Source: Sulfurimonas sp. (GTDB taxonomy: Bacteria > Campylobacterota > Campylobacteria > Campylobacterales > Sulfurimonadaceae). From it: DNA of 6,778 nt. Under the pieces are notes generated by a model. It saw nothing but the letters and a program-made list of their open reading frames with translations, had not been told where the DNA came from and made no database searches. The position numbers and the translations under genes were made by a program. Positions 1 to 5,937 of the stretch are shown in pieces (within the stretch, counting starts at the first letter, position 1; each line of letters opens with the position of its first letter). The stretch spans positions 1 through 6,778 of the forward strand of contig JAGHAW010000189.1 in the NCBI GenBank assembly GCA_021161305.1, read 5' to 3'.

Positions 1-879
1 ACTTTAACTCAAGAGAAAATCTTCCCATTTTCTCATTTAGAACTGAGCCTTGGACTAGATTCACTTGATTATGTGGAGCTATTTATATTTGTAGAAAAAA
101 GTTTTGGCGTTGAAATAGATGAAGTTATATTTTCAAAGATTATGACTATCAAAGCACTTTATGACTATATCAAAGAGCATCAAACTAAGTTTAATCCAAC
201 TACCGTAGAGTGGAAAAATATCTTGAAAGAGGATATTGATAAAAAACTTATATACTCGCCATATATTATGTCTTTATACAAGATAATTTTACTACCATTT
301 TTTAAACTTTACTTCTCCCTTGAAGTAAAAGGAGAAGAAAATATTCTCTTAACTCCATGTATAATTGCCCCTACTCATCAGAGTATGTTGGATGGTTTTT
401 TAGTATTGGCTACTCTGCCTTTTAAAGTTTTAAAAAAAAGTTTTTTTCTAGCTTTTAAACAAGTTTTTGGTAAAGGAATACTACAACCTATAGCCGAGCA
501 TAGTCATAATATTTTAATAGATGCAAACATAGACTTAAAACAAGCCATGCAATACTCTGCTTTGCCACTAAAAGAGGGTAGTAATCTTGTTATATTCCCA
601 GAGGGTGCAAGAAGTCGTGATAGAAAACTTTTAGAGTTTAGACCATTCTTTGCGATGCTCTCAAAGACTTTTATTCTGCCTATTGTTCCAGTTATTGTTG
701 ATGGTGGTTTTGAAGCACTTCCCTCAGGAAAACTATTTCCAAGACCTAAAAAGATAAGAGTTACTTATCTTAAAGCGATTGAGCCAGATGGTTTGAGTTA
801 TGATGAGATTACTGTAAAAGTAAGAGAAGCTATAGAGAAAGAGATGGAGCGAAATCCACTCTATTCTAAAGCCTTATGA
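1..879 (+). CDS. Acyl carrier protein domain fused to PlsC-type acyltransferase (5' truncated)
   Basis: The frame is open from base 1, so the gene begins outside the window; 292 C-terminal residues are visible. Residues 1 to about 60 look like the second half of an acyl carrier protein: LGLDSLDYVEL carries the DSL signature, with Ser21 (codon 61-63) the expected 4'-phosphopantetheine site. The GTG at 73 lies inside this domain and is not a credible start. After a linker comes a glycerolipid acyltransferase domain (PF01553 type) with HQSMLD (H126, D131; the HX4D catalytic motif), FPEGARSRD (199-207, acyl-acceptor binding) and VPVIVDGG (229-236). The family moves acyl chains onto lysophospholipid or related acceptors at the inner membrane. 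The fused ACP suggests an in-cis acyl donor. By analogy with Aas-like proteins an adenylating acyl-ACP synthetase domain may lie upstream; this is inference. The 3' end overlaps the convergent transporter gene by 19 bp. Confidence 0.88.
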   Translation, partial: TLTQEKIFPFSHLELSLGLDSLDYVELFIFVEKSFGVEIDEVIFSKIMTIKALYDYIKEHQTKFNPTTVEWKNILKEDIDKKLIYSPYIMSLYKIILLPFFKLYFSLEVKGEENILLTPCIIAPTHQSMLDGFLVLATLPFKVLKKSFFLAFKQVFGKGILQPIAEHSHNILIDANIDLKQAMQYSALPLKEGSNLVIFPEGARSRDRKLLEFRPFFAMLSKTFILPIVPVIVDGGFEALPSGKLFPRPKKIRVTYLKAIEPDGLSYDEITVKVREAIEKEMERNPLYSKAL

Positions 880-2129
880 ACATCTTTAGTAACTTTTTTT
901 TCATCGACAAAATAGAGTAAAATAGCACCAAGAATGAAAAATATAGATATGGAAGCCATCGCAACTCTTGAATTTTGGCTAAAAAGGGCAACTACTGCTA
1001 CAAGTAGAGGTCCTAAAATAGCAGCAAATTTACCCAAAAAGTTATAAAAACCAAAAAACTCTGCTGCATGTTTGTGTGGAATCATCTTAGCGTAGTAAGA
1101 TCGGCTAAGTGCTTGGATTCCACCTTGAACGAGGGCTATTATGATGGCTAGTATATAAAACTCATGCACCTCTTCCATAAAGACTGCCCAGATAACTATA
1201 AAAAGGTATATAGAGATGGCGAGAAAGATAGCTTTTTTTGTATCCCATAGTTGAGCTAATTTAGTAAAACCAAGAGTTGCTGGAAAGCCGACAAACTGAA
1301 CTATAAGTAGGGCTAGGATTAGATTGTTTGAGTCAAATCCAAGTGCCATGCCATAATCAACAGCCATTCTTATAATGGTATCCACTCCATCTATATATAG
1401 CCAGTAAGCTATTAAAAACAGTAATAGACCTTTGAGTTGTGATATTTTGGAAAAAGTTGATTTAAGTCTTAGATAACCCTGTTTTATCAAGGCTATTTCT
1501 TGAGTGTCACTATTTTTTTTCTCATCTACAAAAAGGAGCAGAGGAATAGAGAAAACTGCCCACCAGATGGCTACGCTTATAAAGGAGGCTTTAATTGCCA
1601 TAGCTTCATTTTCAAAGCCAAAAAGAGTGAAATCCTGTAACATCCATACATTTATGGCAAATAGAATCCCACCACCAAGGTATCCAAAAGCAAAACCCAG
1701 ACCTGAAACAAAATCAACATTTGCTTTTTTTGATACAGATGGAAGCAGACCATCATAGAATGTGTTTGAAGCCATAAAGCCGATATTGGCAACTGCATAG
1801 ACAAAAACTGCTATCTGCCACTCTCCCTCGCCGACCAAGGCTAAGACTGCACTCATCAAAATCCCAAGATAGGCAAAGATAAAGAGAAATCTTTTTTTGA
1901 GTGAGGCAACATCGGCAATTGCACCTAAGAGTGGTGCTAAAAGTACAATGATAAAACTTGATATTGAGTTAGCAAAACCGAGTTGGGCAGTACTCACAGT
2001 TGCATCTGCATTAGCACTAAAATATGATTTAAAAAAGAGTGGGAAAAAACCTGCCATTACAGTAGTAGCATAAGCTGAATTTGCCCAATCATACAACGCC
2101 CAAGAGTAGATACTTCTTTTATTGTTCAT
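861..2129 (-). CDS. UMF1-family major facilitator transporter
   Basis: A polytopic membrane protein of 422 residues from the ATG at 2129 (427 from the in-frame ATG at 2144), with about twelve hydrophobic segments. It belongs to the UMF1/Atg22-like branch of the major facilitator superfamily (PF11700 type). Marks, numbered from 2144, are the N-terminal WALYDWANSAY (15-25), GAIADVASLKKR (74-85, the loop 2-3 MFS motif A), and a C-terminal block with QALSRSYY, IP and AEFFGFYNFLGK (344-372) ahead of a GPL helix. The substrate cannot be told from sequence; bacterial relatives are mostly uncharacterised. I prefer the start at 2129 because MNNKRSIYSWALYDWA resembles a normal family N-terminus, whereas the codons for MGIGI lie inside the terminal repeat of the adjacent element and the 2144 ATG has no ribosome site. 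For 2129 only a GGGG nine bases upstream, also from the element, could serve. Confidence 0.88.
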   Translation of the reverse strand: MNNKRSIYSWALYDWANSAYATTVMAGFFPLFFKSYFSANADATVSTAQLGFANSISSFIIVLLAPLLGAIADVASLKKRFLFIFAYLGILMSAVLALVGEGEWQIAVFVYAVANIGFMASNTFYDGLLPSVSKKANVDFVSGLGFAFGYLGGGILFAINVWMLQDFTLFGFENEAMAIKASFISVAIWWAVFSIPLLLFVDEKKNSDTQEIALIKQGYLRLKSTFSKISQLKGLLLFLIAYWLYIDGVDTIIRMAVDYGMALGFDSNNLILALLIVQFVGFPATLGFTKLAQLWDTKKAIFLAISIYLFIVIWAVFMEEVHEFYILAIIIALVQGGIQALSRSYYAKMIPHKHAAEFFGFYNFLGKFAAILGPLLVAVVALFSQNSRVAMASISIFFILGAILLYFVDEKKVTKDVHKALE

Positions 2130-2130
2130 A

Positions 2131-2163
2131 ATACCAATCCCCATTAAATACTACTACTTTAAA
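2131..2163. repeat. Left terminal inverted repeat (33 bp)
   Basis: Exact reverse complement of 2362-2394 over 33 of 33 bases, beginning ATACCAATCCCC. The match breaks at 2130 and 2164. It starts one base upstream of the transporter ATG at 2129 and contains that gene's alternative ATG (2142-2144). Confidence 0.95.
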
Positions 2164-2258
2164 TAAAAGATAAGCTATTAGCTACAAGGCAAATCTTTGC
2201 AGGACTAACTAGTTAATCCAAAAAGATTTAACGATGCTAGATGATAGCTTATCTTTTA
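2164..2258. repeat. Imperfect palindrome P1 (95 bp)
   Basis: Outer arms of 15 bp pair perfectly (2164-2178 with 2244-2258, TAAAAGATAAGCTAT). Inner AAATCTTT (2191-2198) pairs with AAAGATTT (2222-2229). The apex at 2202-2219 is palindromic apart from one pair, around TAACTAGTTA. All three share the same centre near 2211 to within a base, so the whole stretch is one long hairpin or cruciform. It lacks the G+C stem with trailing T run expected of an intrinsic terminator. Confidence 0.9.
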
Positions 2259-2267
2259 CCCGTAGGG

Positions 2268-2361
2268 CGAACATATTGTATCATACTGCTTCGTTAAAAA
2301 TCCTTGAAGCTACTAGTAGCTCCTACGGATTTTTGCCTCACATTATGACACAATATGCTCG
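2268..2361. repeat. Imperfect palindrome P2 (94 bp)
   Basis: Symmetrical about 2314/2315. The apex GCTACTAGTAGC (2309-2320) is a perfect 12-bp palindrome, AAAAATCC (2296-2303) pairs with GGATTTTT (2327-2334), and the outer 18 bases (2268-2285) match the reverse complement of 2344-2361 at 16 of 18. Both outer mismatches would be G-U pairs in RNA. Its core resembles that of P1. Confidence 0.9.
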
Positions 2362-2394
2362 TTTAAAGTAGTAGTATTTAATGGGGATTGGTAT
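2362..2394. repeat. Right terminal inverted repeat (33 bp)
   Basis: Exact reverse complement of 2131-2163. It ends GGGGATTGGTAT, 20 bases before the phosphodiesterase start codon; its last three bases form the first half of a TATAAT box completed by flanking AAT. Confidence 0.95.
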
Positions 2395-2397
2395 AAT
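2392..2397 (+). promoter_or_regulatory. Candidate -10 box for the GDPD gene at the element junction
   Basis: A perfect TATAAT lies 17 bases before the ATG at 2415. Its TAT is the tip of the right terminal repeat and its AAT is flanking DNA. No TTGACA-like -35 is visible about 17 bp upstream, which is common in AT-rich Campylobacterota promoters. A start near 2404 would leave a leader of only about 10 bases, and no Shine-Dalgarno precedes the gene. A second TACAAT at 2404-2409 would give a leaderless transcript. Confidence 0.45.
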
Positions 2398-2414
2398 ATA
2401 TGATACAATAATTT

Positions 2415-3134
2415 ATGAATTTTTTAGAACTTTTTAAAAAGAAACATCTTGTCGCTGCTCATCGAGGTGCTTGTAGTCTTGCTCCTGAGAATACTATGAG
2501 TGCTATCAAAGCCAGTGTTGGACATTGTGATTTTATTGAGGTTGATGTGCAGCTAAGTAGTGATGGGGTTGCTATTATCATACATGATGATACCTTGAAT
2601 CGAACTACAAACTCCAGTGGAAAAGTATCTGATTTCACTTTTAAAGAGTTAAGTTCTCTTGATTATGGAAGTTGGTTTGACGGTAAAAAAGAGCCGATTT
2701 TGACTTTGAGTGAGTTGCTGAAATTTATAGAAGCCAAAGGGCTGTTTTTAAATATAGAGATTAAAGATATGCACAAATTTTTTAGTGATGAAAAGGTAGT
2801 CTCTACAGTTTTTAAAGAGATAAAAGCATGGCATGTGGAGAATTTGGTGTTGCTGTCATCATTTAGAAGTGAGTATTTGCCTCTGTGCAAAGAAAAAATG
2901 CCAAATATACCAACAGCATTCTTGGTTTGGGATAAGCATCCTAAAGAGCTTATAAAATATCTAAAAGAGTTAAAAGTTGATGCTTATAATATGAGTGATA
3001 AACTTGTAGATAGAGAGTGTGTAACAAAACTTCGTAAAGCTGGTTTTTTTGTAAATGTATATACGATTAATGATTCTATAAGAGCTAAAGAACTCTTTGA
3101 TATGGGTGTAAACGGTGTGTTTAGTGATTTTTAA
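2415..3134 (+). CDS. Cytoplasmic glycerophosphodiester phosphodiesterase
   Basis: A 239-residue GDPD-family TIM-barrel enzyme (PF03009 type), which hydrolyses glycerophosphodiesters from phospholipid turnover to sn-glycerol 3-phosphate and an alcohol. Visible active-site motifs are AHRGACSLAPENT (15-27; H16, R17, E26, N27), FIEVDVQ (40-46; metal ligands E42 and D44), IIHDDTLNRTT (56-65; catalytic H58), NIEIK (113-117) and a C-terminal GVNGVFSDF matching the usual barrel-closing GVDG..TD. There is no signal peptide, so it should act in the cytoplasm, as UgpQ does. Length is normal for the short bacterial form. An ATG at 2400 is in frame but is followed by a stop at 2409, so 2415 is the start. 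There is no Shine-Dalgarno. It stands alone on the + strand, and its stop codon overlaps the convergent pcm stop by 4 bp (TTAA). Confidence 0.93.
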   Translation: MNFLELFKKKHLVAAHRGACSLAPENTMSAIKASVGHCDFIEVDVQLSSDGVAIIIHDDTLNRTTNSSGKVSDFTFKELSSLDYGSWFDGKKEPILTLSELLKFIEAKGLFLNIEIKDMHKFFSDEKVVSTVFKEIKAWHVENLVLLSSFRSEYLPLCKEKMPNIPTAFLVWDKHPKELIKYLKELKVDAYNMSDKLVDRECVTKLRKAGFFVNVYTINDSIRAKELFDMGVNGVFSDF

Positions 3135-3742
3135 AAAATCAATGGAACAAATGTAAAGCCGTAGTGTTCTACACCTTCAAGTTTTCCATTCTCTTTTTTC
3201 GTAACTTCATAAATTGAATTTTTTATGGGAATAACAAGTTTCCCACCAACTTTTAACTGCTCTGTCAGTTTTGATGGAAACTCCTCAGCTGCTGCAGAGA
3301 CTAAGATACGATTAAATTTTTCACCGACTATGCCCAGTTCATCTTTTGCCTTAATTATCTTGGCATTTTTAAATCTCTGTTTTTGAAGATTACTGCTTCC
3401 AAATTTCACAAGAGAATCAACTCTTTCCAATCCAGTCACAGAGCCGTTATCTCCTACAATATAGGCAAGAAGTGCTGTTGTCCAGCCTGATCCACTGCCT
3501 ATATCTAAAATCTTTTCTCCCTCTTTAGCAGAGAGCATCTCTAGCATCATAGCTACAGTAGTTGGTTGAGAGATAGTCTGATGATACCCGATTTGAAGGG
3601 GATAGTCTTCATAAATATCTGAAACACTCTGGTCTAAAACAAAATCTTTTCTATCTATATGTCTGAAAGCCTCTATAATATTGTTTGACTTTAGAGCATT
3701 TTTATTTATAAGATGTTCTACTAAATTATTGTTAGAAAACAT
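3131..3742 (-). CDS. pcm: Protein-L-isoaspartate O-methyltransferase
   Basis: This 203-residue enzyme transfers a methyl group from S-adenosylmethionine to L-isoaspartyl residues in damaged proteins, starting their repair. Diagnostic features are HQTISQPTTVAMMLEML (54-70), the PCMT signature containing the QTISQP loop; motif I ILDIGSGSGWTTALLA (78-93) for SAM binding; acidic E106 ending the second strand (GLERVD); RILVSAAAEEFP (145-156); and LKVGGKLVIP (163-172). The protein is only slightly shorter than typical bacterial PCMTs and looks intact. The start at 3742 is supported by AGGAG at 3749-3753 with a six-base spacer. It is the last gene of the lipoate operon, 9 bp after the lpd stop, and its ribosome site overlaps that stop, so translation may be coupled. 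No functional tie between Pcm and lipoate metabolism is established; co-transcription is inferred from spacing. Confidence 0.93.
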   Translation of the reverse strand: MFSNNNLVEHLINKNALKSNNIIEAFRHIDRKDFVLDQSVSDIYEDYPLQIGYHQTISQPTTVAMMLEMLSAKEGEKILDIGSGSGWTTALLAYIVGDNGSVTGLERVDSLVKFGSSNLQKQRFKNAKIIKAKDELGIVGEKFNRILVSAAAEEFPSKLTEQLKVGGKLVIPIKNSIYEVTKKENGKLEGVEHYGFTFVPLIF

Positions 3743-3748
3743 AAGTCA

Positions 3749-3753
3749 CTCCT
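3749..3753 (-). promoter_or_regulatory. Ribosome binding site of pcm, overlapping the lpd stop
   Basis: AGGAG on the - strand, six bases before the ATG at 3742. It shares two bases with the lpd TAG stop (3752-3754), which fits translational coupling. Confidence 0.7.
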
Positions 3754-5095
3754 ATAGGTAAGTGATAATCTCAGAAACTGTCGGATGTGCATGAATTACC
3801 TCTCTTAGTTCTGTGATTGTAAGTTTTTTTTCTACAGCAAAAACAAGTTCATGGATAATCTCTGTTGCCTCAACTCCTATGATGCTAGCACCCAAAACCA
3901 CAGCACTTTTTGCACAAACTATCACCTTGGCAAATCCAGAGTCATCTCCGTGGATTTTTGCTTTCGCATTGACTTTGAAAAATGCCTTTTTGACTTCAAT
4001 CTCACGACCTTGCTTTTTTGCATCTCTCTCTTTTAATCCACAACTTGCAATTTGAGGATTTGTAAAGATGGTTGACGGCGTTATATGGGTATTGGTTTTT
4101 GATTCTGAATTTATAATATTTTTAGTGGCAATTTTCGCCTCGGCATAGGCAGTATGTGCAAAAGCAGGTGTATCTATACAATCACCGATAGCGTAGATAT
4201 GTTTTTGTGAAGATCTTAATGATGGAGTGATTTCAACGAATCCTCTCTCATCCACTTTAACATTTGCATTTTCAAGATTTAGGCTTTCACAGTTTGGGAT
4301 TCTGCCGATTGCACAAAGGACTAACTCACATTTGATACTCTCTTGGTTAGCATCTAAAAATAGTTCTACACTATCTTCATTGAGTTTTGCTTTAGTTACA
4401 GTAGCAGAAGTTATTATTCTGATATTGGATTTTTTAAAGACTCTTAAAAGTGCTTTTGAAATATCTTCATCCTCGTTAGGCAGTAGTTGTGAACTACGAC
4501 CAATTAGAGTTACCTCTACTCCAAAAGCATTGAAAAATGTAGCAAATTCACATGCTATGGGACCAACTCCAACAATAGCTATAGATTTTGGAAGTCTGTT
4601 TAATTTAAAAACATCACTGTTTGAGATAATAAACTTAGAATCTATCGGCAGTTGAGGAAGTTGGCGAATCTTTGAACCAGTTGCTATGATACACTTCTCA
4701 AAAGTAATTTTTTTGTCATCAACTTCAATAGTTTTAGCATCCACAAAACTGGCACTGCCATAGAGAAGTTCAACTTTTGCTTGTTCAAGCATCCAAAGAA
4801 CACCTGTACGAATTTCTGTTTTAAGTTTTATGGTTTTCTCTCTAAGTTGTGCTAGATTTAGACCTTTAAAATCCAAATTAATACCCGTCTGCTCAAAATA
4901 TGGAATCTTAGATACAAACGAGGCACTCTCTAAGTAACTTTTAGTCGGGATACACCCTACATTTAGACAAGTTCCTCCGATAGACTCTTTGCCTTTATCT
5001 ATAAGTAGTGTTTTAACTCCTGCTTCGCCCAATTTCAACGCCGCTTGATAACCGGCAGGTCCCCCTCAGATAACTATAACTTCATACTTTTTCAT
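3752..5095 (-). CDS. lpd: Dihydrolipoyl dehydrogenase (E3), interrupted by in-frame TGA at codon 10
   Basis: FAD-dependent pyridine nucleotide-disulfide oxidoreductase that re-oxidises dihydrolipoyl arms of 2-oxoacid dehydrogenase or glycine cleavage complexes and passes electrons to NAD+. From the ATG at 5095 it would have 447 residues, normal for E3. Motifs: redox disulfide GGTCLNVGCIPTKS (C43, C48), NAD-site GVGPIACE (176-183; third Gly of GxGxxG is Ala), FAD-site IYAIGDCID (300-308), and catalytic HAHPTVSE (H437, E442). The start is fixed by GGAGG four bases upstream and by the ATGA overlap with lipA. The N-terminus reads MKKYEVIVI-stop-GGPAGYQAAL: TGA at 5066-5068 replaces the first Gly of the FAD-binding GxGxxG (GGA to TGA, one base). 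The downstream TTG at 5038 would give a protein lacking that motif and is unlikely to be functional. The rest is undamaged, so this is either a very recent null allele or a sequence error. Confidence 0.9.
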
Positions 5096-5937
5096 GTTGC
5101 CTCCAAATATTCGTGTGCCATATAACTGCTGCGGGTATATGGCGAACTTTTTATATATTTAAATCCCATATCCATTCCAATTTTTCGCAAATACTCAAAT
5201 CGTTCCGGTTTTACATACTCCACAACTGGGGCATGATGAGTTGAGGGTGATAGATATTGACCGATGCTTAGATATTTACAACCAACATCTAGCAGTTCTT
5301 GCATAAGAATCTCTACCTCTTTATCTTTTTCTCCAAATCCAAGCATGATACCACTTTTAGTTGCGATAGATGGATTTAGAGATAGGAGCAACTTTAACAC
5401 ACGCAGTGAACGCTTATAGTTTGAGCCTCTTCGTACAGCATAGAGTCTTGGCACAGTCTCTAAGTTATGACCGATTATCTCTGCTCCACTATGGGCAATC
5501 TGCTTAAGTGCTTCCACATTTTCTCTCATATCAGGGATAAGCAACTCCACAACTATAGAATCATCAATGGCTTTAATAGCACTTACTGTTTTACAAAAAT
5601 GTTTGGCTCCTCCATCACTTAAATCATCTCTGGTTGAACTTGTAATAACAACATGACTAAGTCCTAATTGTTTAACGGTTTGTGCCACATTTTGAGGTTC
5701 ATCTGCATCTAATGCCATTGGTTTACCTCTACTAACTGCACAAAAAGTACAGGCACGAGTGCAGATAGGACCTAAAATCAAAAATGTAGCTTGTTTTTTA
5801 GAGAAGCATTCGCTGATATTTGGACACATAGCCTCTTGGCAAACAGTATTAACTTTTGATTTTTTAAACATAGATTCTAACTCTTGGTTAAGACTAGGTC
5901 TGATTTTTTTGCGTAACCATTCCGGTTTAATTGGCAT
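5092..5937 (-). CDS. lipA: Lipoyl synthase
   Basis: Radical SAM enzyme of 281 residues that inserts two sulfur atoms at C6 and C8 of a protein-bound octanoyl group to make lipoyl. Both iron-sulfur sites are complete: the LipA-specific auxiliary cluster CX4CX5C (C33, C38, C44) and the radical SAM CX3CX2C (C59, C63, C66 in CTRACTFC). The C-terminal RSSY (269-272), whose serine ligates the auxiliary cluster in characterised LipA, is present. SSTRDDLSDGGA and IGHNLETVPRLY are further family blocks. The length is at the short end of the family, with little N-terminal extension. Start at 5937 has AGGTGG at 5945-5950, seven bases upstream. It overlaps the upstream ligase-family gene by 11 bp and the lpd start by 4 bp (ATGA), so these three genes are probably translated from one mRNA. 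No damage is seen. Confidence 0.96.
   Translation of the reverse strand: MPIKPEWLRKKIRPSLNQELESMFKKSKVNTVCQEAMCPNISECFSKKQATFLILGPICTRACTFCAVSRGKPMALDADEPQNVAQTVKQLGLSHVVITSSTRDDLSDGGAKHFCKTVSAIKAIDDSIVVELLIPDMRENVEALKQIAHSGAEIIGHNLETVPRLYAVRRGSNYKRSLRVLKLLLSLNPSIATKSGIMLGFGEKDKEVEILMQELLDVGCKYLSIGQYLSPSTHHAPVVEYVKPERFEYLRKIGMDMGFKYIKSSPYTRSSYMAHEYLEAT
5100..5104 (-). promoter_or_regulatory. Ribosome binding site of lpd
   Basis: GGAGG on the - strand, four bases (CAAC) before the ATG at 5095, inside the 3' end of lipA. It decides the lpd start at 5095 rather than at the TTG at 5038, and so shows that the TGA at 5066-5068 is inside the translated gene. Confidence 0.75.

Larger units (their letters stand above)
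2131..2394. mobile_element. 264-bp non-coding MITE-like element with 33-bp perfect terminal inverted repeats
   Basis: The spacer between the divergent transporter and phosphodiesterase genes is one symmetrical structure. Perfect 33-bp inverted repeats lie at 2131-2163 and 2362-2394. Between them are two tandem imperfect palindromes (2164-2258 and 2268-2361) with a 9-bp spacer CCCGTAGGG. No convincing reading frame is inside. Termini read ATACCAATCCCC / GGGGATTGGTAT. A TA (2132-2133 and 2392-2393) or AT duplication at the tips would be hidden in the repeat symmetry, so the target site duplication cannot be fixed. Size, lack of coding capacity and long terminal repeats fit a miniature inverted-repeat transposable element mobilised in trans; this is inference, as no second copy is in the window. 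A single strand could fold into a stem with two side arms. Confidence 0.72.

Noticed and set aside
1504..1758. Open frame on the + strand opposite the transporter gene
   Set aside because: Low-complexity, Ser/Lys/Pro-rich antisense translation of a clear membrane protein gene. The same applies to the open frames opposite lpd, lipA and GDPD.
2164..2361. Palindromes as intrinsic transcription terminators
   Set aside because: They lie between divergent gene starts, where no transcript needs to end, and lack a compact GC-rich stem followed by a T run.
2381..2440. Short frame from the ATG in the right terminal repeat (MGIGII...) overlapping the GDPD start
   Set aside because: No ribosome site, no recognisable product, and it follows automatically from the repeat symmetry that also gives MGIGI on the transporter side.
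5066..5068. TGA in lpd read as selenocysteine
   Set aside because: The position is an invariant Gly, not Cys, in the family; the redox Cys pair is intact downstream; and I see no convincing SECIS-like hairpin just after the TGA.
5066..5068. UGA reassigned to glycine (genetic code 25)
   Set aside because: lipA and the acyltransferase end with TGA exactly where their families end, and the lipA TGA is part of the ATGA coupling with lpd. Only this one in-frame TGA occurs, while Gly is otherwise GGN.
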